The notes under the pieces: model-generated | What the model saw: only the letters and a program-made list of their open reading frames with translations | Databases searched by the model: none | Told to the model about the DNA's origin: nothing | Part shown: positions 24,966 through 34,330 of the stretch, piece after piece | How positions within the stretch are numbered: the first letter of the stretch is position 1 | Layout: every line of letters begins with the position of its first letter | Program-made: the position numbers and the translations under genes | NCBI GenBank assembly: GCA_050180705.1 | Contig: JBFXDX010000013.1 | Location: 1 to 64,000 of the forward strand | Length of the DNA: 64,000 nucleotides | Source: SB25 sp050180705 | Lineage (GTDB): Bacteria; Bacteroidota; Bacteroidia; Bacteroidales; Tenuifilaceae | Direction: 5' to 3'

Positions 24966-25367
24966 TTAGTTGCTCTTTAATGGTTGTGTTGCCAAAATTA
25001 GCTTATACCGATTATCCTTGGCAATGTTCATTACCTTAACAACATCCTCCATAGGAACCGATCGGTCAACATGCAAGGCGATGGTAGGATCTTCCTCTTC
25101 CTTCATTTTTTGCTGTAAAAGGTACTCCAGCTGATTTATGGTTACTGGAACTGTTTCGAGGTAGAAATTGTGATCGGCAGTAATTGATACCGATGTAATG
25201 GGCTTTGCCGACACTTGGCTGTTGCTTTGCGGTAGTAGCAGCTTTAATGCATTCGGATGCACTAGGGTGGAGGAGATCATGAAGAATATGAGTAGAAGGA
25301 ATACGATGTCGGTCATCGACGACATGCTAAAGCTGGGGTCTACCTTTGCTCTACGTTTTAATGCCAT
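24966..25367 (-). CDS. exbD: ExbD/TolR biopolymer transport protein
   Basis: The 133-residue protein has one membrane helix near the N terminus (MTDIVFLLLIFFMISSTLV), with the conserved Asp that takes part in proton flow, and a small periplasmic domain. It works with ExbB as the TonB motor stator. It is 11 nt downstream of exbB and 4 nt upstream of tonB. Confidence 0.93.
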   Translation of the reverse strand: MALKRRAKVDPSFSMSSMTDIVFLLLIFFMISSTLVHPNALKLLLPQSNSQVSAKPITSVSITADHNFYLETVPVTINQLEYLLQQKMKEEEDPTIALHVDRSVPMEDVVKVMNIAKDNRYKLILATQPLKSN

Positions 25368-25378
25368 AGGTTATATTG

Positions 25379-26071
25379 TTATGCAACGGGTTCGTTGAGT
25401 AAATCCATAAATTCGGAGGTTTTTGCTTCAAGGTCGAATACTACTTTCTCGACTCTTGCTACCAGGTAGTTGTAGCCAAAGTAAGCAAAAATACCAACTA
25501 TTAAACCCGCAACGGTTGTTACCATTGCAGTATAAATACCGTTCGAGAGCAATCCAACATCGATATTGTTGCCGGCCATAGCCATGTCGTAGAACGCGCG
25601 AATCATACCAATTACTGTTCCAAGGAACCCGATCATTGGAGCCCCTCCGGCAATTGTTGCAAGGAATGGTAGGCTGGATTCGAGCTTGGATATTTCGAGG
25701 TTGCCAACATTCTCAATGGCGGTGTTAACATCGGAAAGAGGGCGTCCAATGCGCTGAATGCCTTTCTCTATCATGCGGGCAACTGGGGTGCTTTTCGATT
25801 GGCAAAGCGCCAGTGCCGAGTCAATCTTATCTTCGTGTATGTACTCCCTGATACGATTCATAAAATTGGAATCGGAGTCGGAGGCTTTTCTTATGGCAAA
25901 GTATCTTTCTGCGAAAATGTATATAGCCACTACCGATAGCAAGAATAGTGGAACCATAATCCATCCCCCTTTTAGGGCTAGGTCAAGAAAACTCAACGAA
26001 ACCTCTTCGGCTTGCTCTGTGCCGGCTTGTGCTGTGCTTATCACTAAAAGAATTGAAGAAAGAATGTTCAT
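25379..26071 (-). CDS. exbB: ExbB/TolQ/MotA-type proton channel protein
   Basis: A 230-residue protein with membrane helices at about 35-52, 135-158 and 175-198. The conserved MotA/TolQ/ExbB core FLATIAGGAPMIGFLGTVIG is present, as is a following TMVTTVAGLIVGIFAYFGY helix. It forms the proton channel with ExbD and powers TonB. It is first in the exbB-exbD-tonB operon. A leader peptide-like hydrophobic stretch before the first canonical helix is common in Bacteroidota. Confidence 0.93.
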   Translation of the reverse strand: MNILSSILLVISTAQAGTEQAEEVSLSFLDLALKGGWIMVPLFLLSVVAIYIFAERYFAIRKASDSDSNFMNRIREYIHEDKIDSALALCQSKSTPVARMIEKGIQRIGRPLSDVNTAIENVGNLEISKLESSLPFLATIAGGAPMIGFLGTVIGMIRAFYDMAMAGNNIDVGLLSNGIYTAMVTTVAGLIVGIFAYFGYNYLVARVEKVVFDLEAKTSEFMDLLNEPVA

Positions 26072-26171
26072 ATGCTTTATTTTTTTGCGAAAATTACTAA
26101 AAAAACGCTTTAATGTTGCAATCTATTGTATTTTACTGTACTGAGTTTTGTTAAATATGCTCAAAGTGAAC

Positions 26172-29100
26172 CTATTTTATCTCAATAAAGTTTTCTTTTT
26201 TCTGTGCAGAATCCTGCTTTACCGATACTGAGTCATTATCTATTACATCCAAGGGAACAATAATTTCATCGTTTTTGAATGTATGCCGAATTCGGCTCCA
26301 CAAATCCTTGAAGTTGTTAAAATCTTCGCGGTAAAGAATACCTGCCCCAGTTGTGTAGTTGCTCTCCTGCGTTGTTTGAACTAGGTCGTCGTTGGAGCGG
26401 GCAAAGGCTTTTAGCCTTAGTTTCCCCGATTTGTTAAGCTTTACATCGATGTTGAAGTCGCCGGCAATTGGGTTGTTGGTATTTTTTGAGCCCACATCAA
26501 CGTTGCCGTTTATGGATACTCTATCGTCGAGGAGTTGGGTCGAAAGGGCCAGCTCCATTTGGTCGGAGCTCATCTCGTTTTCCAAACCGGGTCGGTAGTT
26601 AAAACCTATGTCGAAGTTATTGCTCCATTGCGACATCCAGTTGCTTAGTTGGTTCGATAGCAACTCACTGGCAGTGTTGTATAAGCCTGTAGTTCCAAGG
26701 CTAGAGTTGCCACTCTCGGTGCTCGAGGTAGTGGCGTTTTGATCGACAATAAAACTGTTTATCACAAGTAACCCGAGGAATTGAGTATTCACCTTTTCCT
26801 CGGTGTTCAATGCACCTGTAACAAGTCCTTTGGTTTCGGCATCGGCGTTGGGTAGATCGATGTTGAACTTAATGCTGGGCGACATCAGTTTTTGGGTTAG
26901 AAGAATCTGACAATCGACGGGTATGCGTGTAGTGTAGCGTTCGTCCATCAGCAATTGCCGTAGCGATGTTTTTACCCTGTAAACGGCTTTAATGTCCATG
27001 GTTGCATCAAGCGGATCGCCATTCCACGTTATGCTGCTGCCACTTTCAATCCTAAACTTTTTGTTTATAACGCCCTGCAATGTGAACAAGTAATCTCCTT
27101 TTTCGATATTGTAGTTGCCAAACATTTTAAACACATCGGTGTACGGATTGATTTCCATTTTTAGGTTTCCGTTTCCGTTGGCTTTGATAATATCACCGAG
27201 TTTTTTATCGATAATAATTTGTGCTTCGGCTTCAGGGGTAACCTGTAGCTCCAACGTCAAATTTAAGTTTGAATTTGATGTTGTTTCGGTTACTATAGGT
27301 TCGTCAATAACTATAAGGTTTGGATCGTTGTTAACAAAGGTGATAAAGTTGTTTTGTTCAACAGTTCCACCGCTGGGTAAGGGAAGAAATATTGCAGTTT
27401 TGTTCTCTGTTTTTAGTTTAATGTTGAGGTTCAGGTCGTCAAATTTTCCATTGATAAGTATAATTCCCGATCCGTACACTGTGCCGTAAAACGAGTCGTT
27501 ATCATGTTCGGTGGTATTCATGCACTGGAAATTATCGGCGGCTAGGCTTAGGTTTAGGTTGAAGTCTTTAAAGTGGTTGGTCCTGATATTTCCGTTTAGC
27601 ATGGCAGTATGCATGTATCGGTCGTATATTTTTACATTCCGCACGAATATGTCGCTATTTTCAATAGCTATGTTATCGTTTATGGAGTACTTGGTCTTAA
27701 GATAATCGACGGTTAGCTGGGTGTTCGATAGCGCAATGTTGCCATTAAGTAAGGGTTTTTCGGTGGTGCCAGTTATTTTTATCTTGCCATTTGCCGAGCC
27801 ATTTAAGTCCGAAACATTTCCTTCGAGTAAGGGTGATAGATGCGATAGCTTAATTCGGTTGATATTTACGTCGATATCAATGTCGTCAGTTTGTGCGTAG
27901 TAGTTGCCTTTTGCCTGAAACGTAACTGTGTCCTGATACTCGTTAACAAGGTTCAATGCCATTCTTTTTTCCTCGTTGTTCCAAATGCTCTTGAAGGCAA
28001 CATTACCGATTGGTTCCGAGTTCGATGTAAGATTCCTAATTTTTATGTCGGCAAAAAGAGTCGGGCTTTTATAGACGCTGTTAACCTTGGCGTAGCCATC
28101 TATTTTCCCATCAACTTTATAGCCCATGCTTTGTAGGTAGATGTTTAGATAGGAAAGGTTGAGGTTTTGCAAGTTAACTGCCAGTGTATCTTGCTCGTTG
28201 GCCGATAGGCTTCCGTTTATACTCAGCTGCTGGTCTTGGCTGCTGACCATGAAATTATCGATCTTCATGTTTGCCGAGTCAATAATCAGGCTCGATGCAG
28301 ACAGTTGCCAAGTGGAATCGTTAATCACAAACGACGATGGTTTAAAGTTGAGTTGGGCAATGTGTCCGTTTTTACCCGATTCGTTGAAATCGGCAATGGC
28401 TTCAATGAGTCCGTATGTAGACGGCTTTTGAGGGTTCATCCAGCCTAACGAGAAGTTTAGCGTATTGTTCTTGATATTGGTGTTTATCTTGAAATTCCGG
28501 ATTTGCGATTCGCCAATCTTAATAGTTGGAGTTGTAATGCTTGCAACAAGCATGCTATCCTTGGTTTGCCCATCAATGCTTAAATCCTTAACCGCAGTTG
28601 ACCCAACTTGTACTTCTGGAATTTTAATCTTGAAGGTAAGCGTTTGCAGATCTGGGTTTAAAATTCCAAATACACTAGAATTCTCGGCAATGCTTATGTC
28701 TGGGGCAAGTACGGTCGTTATTTTTTGAGTCTTTTTCAGCCTAAATTTGATTAGGTAATCGTTGAATTCTGGCTTGTCGACTCCTGTTGTATGTGCTGCT
28801 TGTTTTGTATTGCTGGGAGCAAAGGTGGGTACGTATTTGTAAACTAAATCTGCTAGGTATGCAAATACTTTAGAATAGTTGTACTTACTACGAATTTCGC
28901 CTTCGGCGAACTCCGACTTTAAACTAATTATTTTACTCTCGGCAGTATTGTCGGCATTTACCACAATATCGGAGAGCTTAAATTCTCCCCGTTGGTTTTT
29001 ATACGATGAGTTTACAATTTTAATTTCACCTTTACTATTGTCCAGATTACTCCCTGTAAATTTCGTGGTTAGGAGAAACGAAGCCTGCGAGATTGAATCG

Positions 29101-30665
29101 GATGTGTTGAGGTTTAACTTTACGAGATCTATCTTGGGAACAAATGCAGAGAAATCGAACACTGGAATAGAATCAGCGAAGTCAATTTTCCCAAGGAAGT
29201 TTAATTTGCAGTTGGGGTCGTTTAAATGTACCGATCCAATATAGGTTTTATTTGAAAGATTTCCTGATATCTCAATCCCTGAGTAGTTATAGTTGTTTGC
29301 GACAAACGATTTTATGGTAGCATCGGTAAATGCGCTAACGTTGGCCTTCTCGTCGGAGTTTCCCTTCACTTTGGCATGGAATGTTGTTCTTCCTAGTACA
29401 TCGGTTTGGGCCAATTTCCCTATATCGAGATTTATAGCATTGACATTTCCGTTGAAGTTAATCCCTTTTTTGTGATCGGGAACAAATGAGAGGTCGATAG
29501 CCAGACCTCCAATTGCGCTCTTTAGCGTTCCGTAAGCAACAAAGTCGTTAATGTAGCCGGTAAAATTTCCTCGGTAGGTCATCTTGCCAAGCACATCAAG
29601 ATTGCTAGGAACTTCAATCAATGGAGATTTCTCGTCTTTTCCTGTTATTGCAGTAAGATCGTTGCGCGTTGTGGAAAGTTCTTTAATATCAACAACCATC
29701 AAAGTTTGGTCTATATTAGGCAGCCCTGTCACTGTGAAACTAGTTGAGATTGTAGATTGCGCACCAGTTGTGATAGTTATATTCTTTCCCCTGAAATTGC
29801 TAACAGGTCCTTTGAGAGATCCATTCAGGGTTAATGCCATGTTAATATCCCTAAATGTCGGAACAAAATATGCGACTGTACTTGTTTTGATGTATGAGTT
29901 GGTGAAATCGGCGTCGAATCGAACTTTATTTACAAAATCACTAAACATTTTCCAGCTGCTAAATTCCATGTTCATATGGTCGAACCTTAGCGATGATCCA
30001 TGCGCCTGTATGCGGAGTTTCCCAAAGTTGAGGTGCTGGTTGCACATGTTGAAATTGGCACGAAGATTATCGAGCTGGAAACCCGAATGATCCTTAAAGT
30101 TCATCGCATTAATGGCCATGGCAATTGTATCGGCATTTATGCAGAAATCGCCAACATCGATATTAAGGTTATCGAGGTGTAGGTCCTTGACGTTAACGCC
30201 ATATTCCACAGAATCAGCATTAATTTGCTTTAGTCGAAAGCTAGAATTGGTAATCGAAACATGATTTGATTTTAGGATAAAGTTGCTGGAATCGCTTTGC
30301 TGAACTGTATCTTCCGGCAACTTATCGAGAAGTGCAGTTAGGTTTAACAAGCCAGATGTATCGGAGATGAAATTTATGGTTGCTTTATCAATAACGACAC
30401 GGTTAAGTTTGTAGTTTCCTTCGTCTAAATTGATATTCAGCAATGAGAGGCTTATTGTTTCGGCATGAATTAGCGTATCGTTATTTAGGTCGGCTATGTA
30501 AACATTTTTGAGCAGAATTCTGTTAAAAGGACGGAAGTCGATAGCTCCAACAGAAATGTTGATACCTGTTTTACTGTGAAGTATTGATGTTACTTTGCTA
30601 ACTAAAATAGTTTGAACTTGGCTACTTTGTATAACTAGCCAAAGCATGGTTGGCAGTCCTAGCAA
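26172..30665 (-). CDS. tamB: TamB-type translocation/assembly protein (DUF490)
   Basis: This very long protein (1497 residues from the TTG at 30665) is a repetitive beta-sheet rod ending in the DUF490/TamB domain, which spans the periplasm and helps deliver lipids or outer membrane proteins. The start is problematic: no ATG or GTG gives a complete N-terminal membrane anchor. The frame stays open 54 nt upstream, to a TAA at 30720-30722. Using ATT at 30710 would add IIKKLLKILVWLFVL, which together with LLGLPTMLWLVIQ forms the usual anchor. The gene is divergent from tsaD, a common neighbour in this phylum. Confidence 0.88.
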   Translation of the reverse strand: MLGLPTMLWLVIQSSQVQTILVSKVTSILHSKTGINISVGAIDFRPFNRILLKNVYIADLNNDTLIHAETISLSLLNINLDEGNYKLNRVVIDKATINFISDTSGLLNLTALLDKLPEDTVQQSDSSNFILKSNHVSITNSSFRLKQINADSVEYGVNVKDLHLDNLNIDVGDFCINADTIAMAINAMNFKDHSGFQLDNLRANFNMCNQHLNFGKLRIQAHGSSLRFDHMNMEFSSWKMFSDFVNKVRFDADFTNSYIKTSTVAYFVPTFRDINMALTLNGSLKGPVSNFRGKNITITTGAQSTISTSFTVTGLPNIDQTLMVVDIKELSTTRNDLTAITGKDEKSPLIEVPSNLDVLGKMTYRGNFTGYINDFVAYGTLKSAIGGLAIDLSFVPDHKKGINFNGNVNAINLDIGKLAQTDVLGRTTFHAKVKGNSDEKANVSAFTDATIKSFVANNYNYSGIEISGNLSNKTYIGSVHLNDPNCKLNFLGKIDFADSIPVFDFSAFVPKIDLVKLNLNTSDSISQASFLLTTKFTGSNLDNSKGEIKIVNSSYKNQRGEFKLSDIVVNADNTAESKIISLKSEFAEGEIRSKYNYSKVFAYLADLVYKYVPTFAPSNTKQAAHTTGVDKPEFNDYLIKFRLKKTQKITTVLAPDISIAENSSVFGILNPDLQTLTFKIKIPEVQVGSTAVKDLSIDGQTKDSMLVASITTPTIKIGESQIRNFKINTNIKNNTLNFSLGWMNPQKPSTYGLIEAIADFNESGKNGHIAQLNFKPSSFVINDSTWQLSASSLIIDSANMKIDNFMVSSQDQQLSINGSLSANEQDTLAVNLQNLNLSYLNIYLQSMGYKVDGKIDGYAKVNSVYKSPTLFADIKIRNLTSNSEPIGNVAFKSIWNNEEKRMALNLVNEYQDTVTFQAKGNYYAQTDDIDIDVNINRIKLSHLSPLLEGNVSDLNGSANGKIKITGTTEKPLLNGNIALSNTQLTVDYLKTKYSINDNIAIENSDIFVRNVKIYDRYMHTAMLNGNIRTNHFKDFNLNLSLAADNFQCMNTTEHDNDSFYGTVYGSGIILINGKFDDLNLNIKLKTENKTAIFLPLPSGGTVEQNNFITFVNNDPNLIVIDEPIVTETTSNSNLNLTLELQVTPEAEAQIIIDKKLGDIIKANGNGNLKMEINPYTDVFKMFGNYNIEKGDYLFTLQGVINKKFRIESGSSITWNGDPLDATMDIKAVYRVKTSLRQLLMDERYTTRIPVDCQILLTQKLMSPSIKFNIDLPNADAETKGLVTGALNTEEKVNTQFLGLLVINSFIVDQNATTSSTESGNSSLGTTGLYNTASELLSNQLSNWMSQWSNNFDIGFNYRPGLENEMSSDQMELALSTQLLDDRVSINGNVDVGSKNTNNPIAGDFNIDVKLNKSGKLRLKAFARSNDDLVQTTQESNYTTGAGILYREDFNNFKDLWSRIRHTFKNDEIIVPLDVIDNDSVSVKQDSAQKKENFIEIK

Positions 30666-30825
30666 TAGGACAAACAGCCATACTAATATTTTAAGTAATT
30701 TTTTAATAATTTTGTCGACTTAGATTGCTTGCAATGTTTACCAAATGGCGTACCGAAAATAGCAATTGGAGGTGATTTTTTAGCAATTAGAGAGTATAAT
30801 TTTTGTAGTTTAATAAAAAATAACG

Positions 30826-31854
30826 ATGAGTGTAACAATTTTGGGGATTGAATCTTCGTGCGACGATACCTCGGCAGCCGTAATTCGCGATGGGTTTTTA
30901 CTGTCTAACTTAATTAGCAGTCAGGAAGTTCATAGGTTATACGGAGGTGTTGTGCCCGAATTGGCATCGCGGGCTCATCAGGCGAATATTATTCCTGTTG
31001 TCGACAGCGCTATAAAGAAGGCCGGAATTACTATTGACGAAGTTGATGCCGTTGCTTTTACCCGAGGCCCAGGCCTATTGGGTTCGTTGTTGGTTGGAAC
31101 TTCCTTTGCGAAAGGATTTGCGCTTGCTCGGAAATTACCGTTGGTTGCTGTAAACCATTTGCAGGGCCATGTTTTGGCGCACTTTGTTAAGGATGATGTT
31201 AACCAAACTCATCCGAATTTTCCGTTTCTATGTCTTTTAGTTTCCGGTGGTCATACGCAGCTTATTATTGTTCGAGATTATTTGGATATGGAGATTGTTG
31301 GTCAAACAATCGACGATGCTGCTGGAGAAGCTTTCGATAAGTGTGCAAAAGTGATGGGATTACCCTATCCCGGTGGACCCGTTATTGATAAATTGGCGAA
31401 GTTGGGGAATGCTAATGCGTTTCAATTGGCTCGTCCTAGAATAAAAGATTTGGATTTTAGCTTTAGTGGTTTAAAAACTTCATTCTTGTATACGCTGCGC
31501 GATAAAATGGTGGAGAATCCCAATTTTATAGAGGAGAATAAGGAGGACTTGTGTGCATCGCTTCAGCATACAATTATCAGCATATTGCTGGGAAAGGTTG
31601 AAATTGCTGCACGGAAGTATGGTATAAAGGAAGTCGCAATTGCTGGTGGTGTTTCTGCAAATTCGGGTTTGCGCGATTCTTTAACGAAATTGGGTGAGCT
31701 GAAGGGTTGGAAAGTTTTTCTTCCGCAATTCCGCTATACAACCGATAATGCAGCCATGATTGCAATTACTGGTTACTATCGTTATTTGGCTGGGGAATTT
31801 TCTCCACACGATGTAACTCCGCTTGCTCGTTTCCCTCTAAATCATCAGGGTTAG
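30826..31854 (+). CDS. tsaD: tRNA N6-threonylcarbamoyladenosine synthase subunit TsaD
   Basis: The 342-residue ASKHA-fold protein transfers the threonylcarbamoyl group to A37 of tRNAs reading ANN codons. Visible motifs are the N-terminal ILGIESSCDDTS, the metal-binding HLQGHVLAHF, the LVSGGHTQL nucleotide segment and GGVSANSGLR. The length is typical. The stop codon overlaps that of the convergent kinase gene by bases of a single TTAG. Confidence 0.97.
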   Translation: MSVTILGIESSCDDTSAAVIRDGFLLSNLISSQEVHRLYGGVVPELASRAHQANIIPVVDSAIKKAGITIDEVDAVAFTRGPGLLGSLLVGTSFAKGFALARKLPLVAVNHLQGHVLAHFVKDDVNQTHPNFPFLCLLVSGGHTQLIIVRDYLDMEIVGQTIDDAAGEAFDKCAKVMGLPYPGGPVIDKLAKLGNANAFQLARPRIKDLDFSFSGLKTSFLYTLRDKMVENPNFIEENKEDLCASLQHTIISILLGKVEIAARKYGIKEVAIAGGVSANSGLRDSLTKLGELKGWKVFLPQFRYTTDNAAMIAITGYYRYLAGEFSPHDVTPLARFPLNHQG

Positions 31855-34202
31855 ATTGCATCTTTGGGTGATAAGTATTTTCTCAGAATGTTGAATAGAT
31901 CCAATCTGCTAATAGGTTTGGTTATGAAATCGTTGCAGCCAGCTTCAATGCTCAGGTTAACTTTCACCCCCGAACTATAAGCAGTTTGGGCTATAATGAT
32001 AACCTTTGAGCTGCTAAGCCTAACTTTTCTGGTGATTTCAATACCATCCATGTCGGTTAGCCTTAAATCCATAAAAATAAGATCTATTTCAGGATTCGAG
32101 TTGAACATTTCGATTGCTTCTTCGCCTGTTTTAGAGTGTAGCAGTTTGCACTTTGTTTCTTCTAGCATTTTTGATAAAAGCAAGAAATTCGATTGAATGT
32201 CCTCTACTACTAGAATGGTTTTATTGCTGAGTTCTGGCGCATCTTGCTGAAGGTAATATGGTGTTGCTTTGGCTTTCATGCTGCGAGCCCCAACCGGAGT
32301 TATTGGTATTGTGAAATTAACGGTTGTTCCTGATCCTTCAACAGAATCAACCCATACTCTGCCGCTAAGAACTTCGGTAAGTCCCTTCACAATGGGGAGT
32401 CCTAACCCCAAATTGCTAAACACATTCCCTTCGATATTCGATTGGAATGGTTTAAATATTTCTTTGAGTTTTTCGTTGGAGATACCAATTCCGCTGTCTT
32501 GTATCCAGAATAGTAAGTTATTGTTTGTGTACTTTTTGCAGCCTATCTCTATGTATCCTTTCGATGTGAACTTTACCGAATTACTTATCAATCGCCCAAA
32601 AATACTTCTGATGATGCTTCTGTCGGAAAGAATGTCGAAGTCGATTTCATCCTCGTTGATAGTTGTTTTTATGGCGATATGATCTTTGTCGAATAGTTTT
32701 AGCTCGTTAAGGGTTACGATGTGAAGGGTGTTGAAGAAATCGAATAAATTAATTCGTTGGTAGGTTAGCTTATATTGGTTTGTTTCAATTTTAGAGAGTT
32801 CAATCAAATTATCGATTTGATGTTGGAGCGTATGACTGCTTTTGGAAATTTCCTTGGTGTACTGTTTCGTTACTTCTGCTTTTATCCTTGGAGCATTAAG
32901 TAGTTCGCAGTAGCCTAAAATATTGTTAAGCGGAGACCTTATTTCGAAGGAAAGATTAGATATTAACGAATCGTTGAATTTCTCTAATCCCTGCGATCTC
33001 TTTTTTAATGAATCAAAGTTTGACTTAACCGTATCTAAATCCAGTTCCAGATGTTCAATTCGTTGCTGTTGTTGAACTATAATTTTATTCTTTGACGATA
33101 GCCTGATTAATCTAATGAGAAGGATTATGCCTAGGATAATAGCAATTGTAATTATTCCGATTATTCCTATTGCTTTGTATGATGAAATAATGCTGTTTTC
33201 GTTTGGTTTGTAGATAAAACCGTCGATACTATGTGTTGAGGTTATGATGCCCGTTTGGCTCAATATCTCAACCATATGTAGCCAACGTCCTTTGTTTGAG
33301 TGGCCGATGTTTATAAAGTCGGGTTGAATGAATTTCTTTACCTGACTGGCCTCGTATAGCAAATGGTCGAGAGTTTTGGTGGATTTATATTTGGTTTGAA
33401 TAAGACGTGCAATTTCATCCTGATTTTTTAGTGCATAATCCCATCCTTTGATGCTTGCAGCAATGAATTTATCGACTCTTGCCTTGTGCTTCTTTAACTC
33501 TTTCTGAGATGTGAATAGACATTCCGCGTAAAAGTCGATTCCGTAATTCTTGGGAACAATTATACGGTAGGGGATCCCAAATTTATCAAGAAAGTAGGGC
33601 TCGTTGGTTTGGTAAATTGCGGTTGCATCAACCTTGCTGTTCAGTAAATTGTTTAGCGACAGGGTCGATTCTGTTACTTTTATTTGTGATGGTTTAACCC
33701 CCTCCATGTAAAGCATGGCAAGAATTTCGTTGGCTCCCCCTTTTGTGTCAATTTCTATCGATTTTCCAAAGAAATCGTGAGGAGTAATAATTCCGGAGTT
33801 ATCTCTAACAACTATTGCCGAGGGGCTGTTTTGGAATATAGGGGCAAGCGCAACAAGCGGGTCTCCATTCATATAGTGCACCAGTAACTCTGAGTTGGCA
33901 ATTCCAAAGTTGGCATTTCCCGATAGCACCTCATCAATTGGAGTTGATTTAGGGTTTAGGTCTCTAATTTCAACGTCGAGACCAACTTCTTCATAGAATC
34001 CTTTTTCTAATGCTGCATAGTAGCCAGCAAACTGGAACTGATGTTTCCACTTTAACTGGAGAACTACCTTGTCGGTTGTTTTGCTATAGCTTTGAGAGGG
34101 AAATGTAACTGAGAATAAAATCAGAAACAGCAACATAAGCGTTGTATGCTTAAGTTGCATAGGTGATTTAAAGGTTATATATTGAACAATGTTTTTTTTC
34201 AT
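31851..34202 (-). CDS. Hybrid sensor kinase: NMT1-like periplasmic sensor, degenerate DHp, ATPase, receiver
   Basis: The 783-residue protein has a signal/anchor (about 20-40), an NMT1/THI5-like solute-binding domain (45-325, starting VVLQLKWKHQFQFAGYYAA), a membrane helix (344-364), a coiled coil (370-410), a histidine kinase core (410-635) and a receiver (660-780). The H-box reads SFEIRSPLN where HEIRTPLN is expected, so position 419 is Phe, not the phosphorylated His. The N-box (LISNSVKFT) and G-boxes (DSGIGI, GLGLPIVKGL) are intact, as are receiver residues Asp667/Asp668 area, Asp712 and Lys762. The DNA codon is an unambiguous TTC. The ligand may be a pyrimidine or other small molecule by family. 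There is no separate regulator nearby. Confidence 0.9.
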   Translation of the reverse strand: MKKNIVQYITFKSPMQLKHTTLMLLFLILFSVTFPSQSYSKTTDKVVLQLKWKHQFQFAGYYAALEKGFYEEVGLDVEIRDLNPKSTPIDEVLSGNANFGIANSELLVHYMNGDPLVALAPIFQNSPSAIVVRDNSGIITPHDFFGKSIEIDTKGGANEILAMLYMEGVKPSQIKVTESTLSLNNLLNSKVDATAIYQTNEPYFLDKFGIPYRIIVPKNYGIDFYAECLFTSQKELKKHKARVDKFIAASIKGWDYALKNQDEIARLIQTKYKSTKTLDHLLYEASQVKKFIQPDFINIGHSNKGRWLHMVEILSQTGIITSTHSIDGFIYKPNENSIISSYKAIGIIGIITIAIILGIILLIRLIRLSSKNKIIVQQQQRIEHLELDLDTVKSNFDSLKKRSQGLEKFNDSLISNLSFEIRSPLNNILGYCELLNAPRIKAEVTKQYTKEISKSSHTLQHQIDNLIELSKIETNQYKLTYQRINLFDFFNTLHIVTLNELKLFDKDHIAIKTTINEDEIDFDILSDRSIIRSIFGRLISNSVKFTSKGYIEIGCKKYTNNNLLFWIQDSGIGISNEKLKEIFKPFQSNIEGNVFSNLGLGLPIVKGLTEVLSGRVWVDSVEGSGTTVNFTIPITPVGARSMKAKATPYYLQQDAPELSNKTILVVEDIQSNFLLLSKMLEETKCKLLHSKTGEEAIEMFNSNPEIDLIFMDLRLTDMDGIEITRKVRLSSSKVIIIAQTAYSSGVKVNLSIEAGCNDFITKPISRLDLFNILRKYLSPKDAI

Positions 34203-34244
34203 TCGTTGTTATTACTCAATTTTGTACTCTTTTATTTAAAGTTA

Positions 34245-34278
34245 CAAATTTAATTTGGTTTAAGAATCATTTTCCAAA
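34245..34278 (-). promoter_or_regulatory. Promoter of the hybrid kinase gene
   Basis: On the minus strand TAAATTTG (34245-34252) is preceded by a TTTG (34275-34278) 22 nt upstream, close to the -33/-7 layout of this phylum. It lies 43 nt before the start codon. Confidence 0.55.
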
Positions 34279-34330
34279 AAATGTTTTAGGAACATCTTAA
34301 TTCTTATTATTTAACAAATATACTCAAACT

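Noticed and set aside
28879..30090. Several plus-strand frames (121-168 codons) opposite tamB
   Set aside because: All are shadows of the 4.5-kb repetitive beta-protein gene; none has its own start context.
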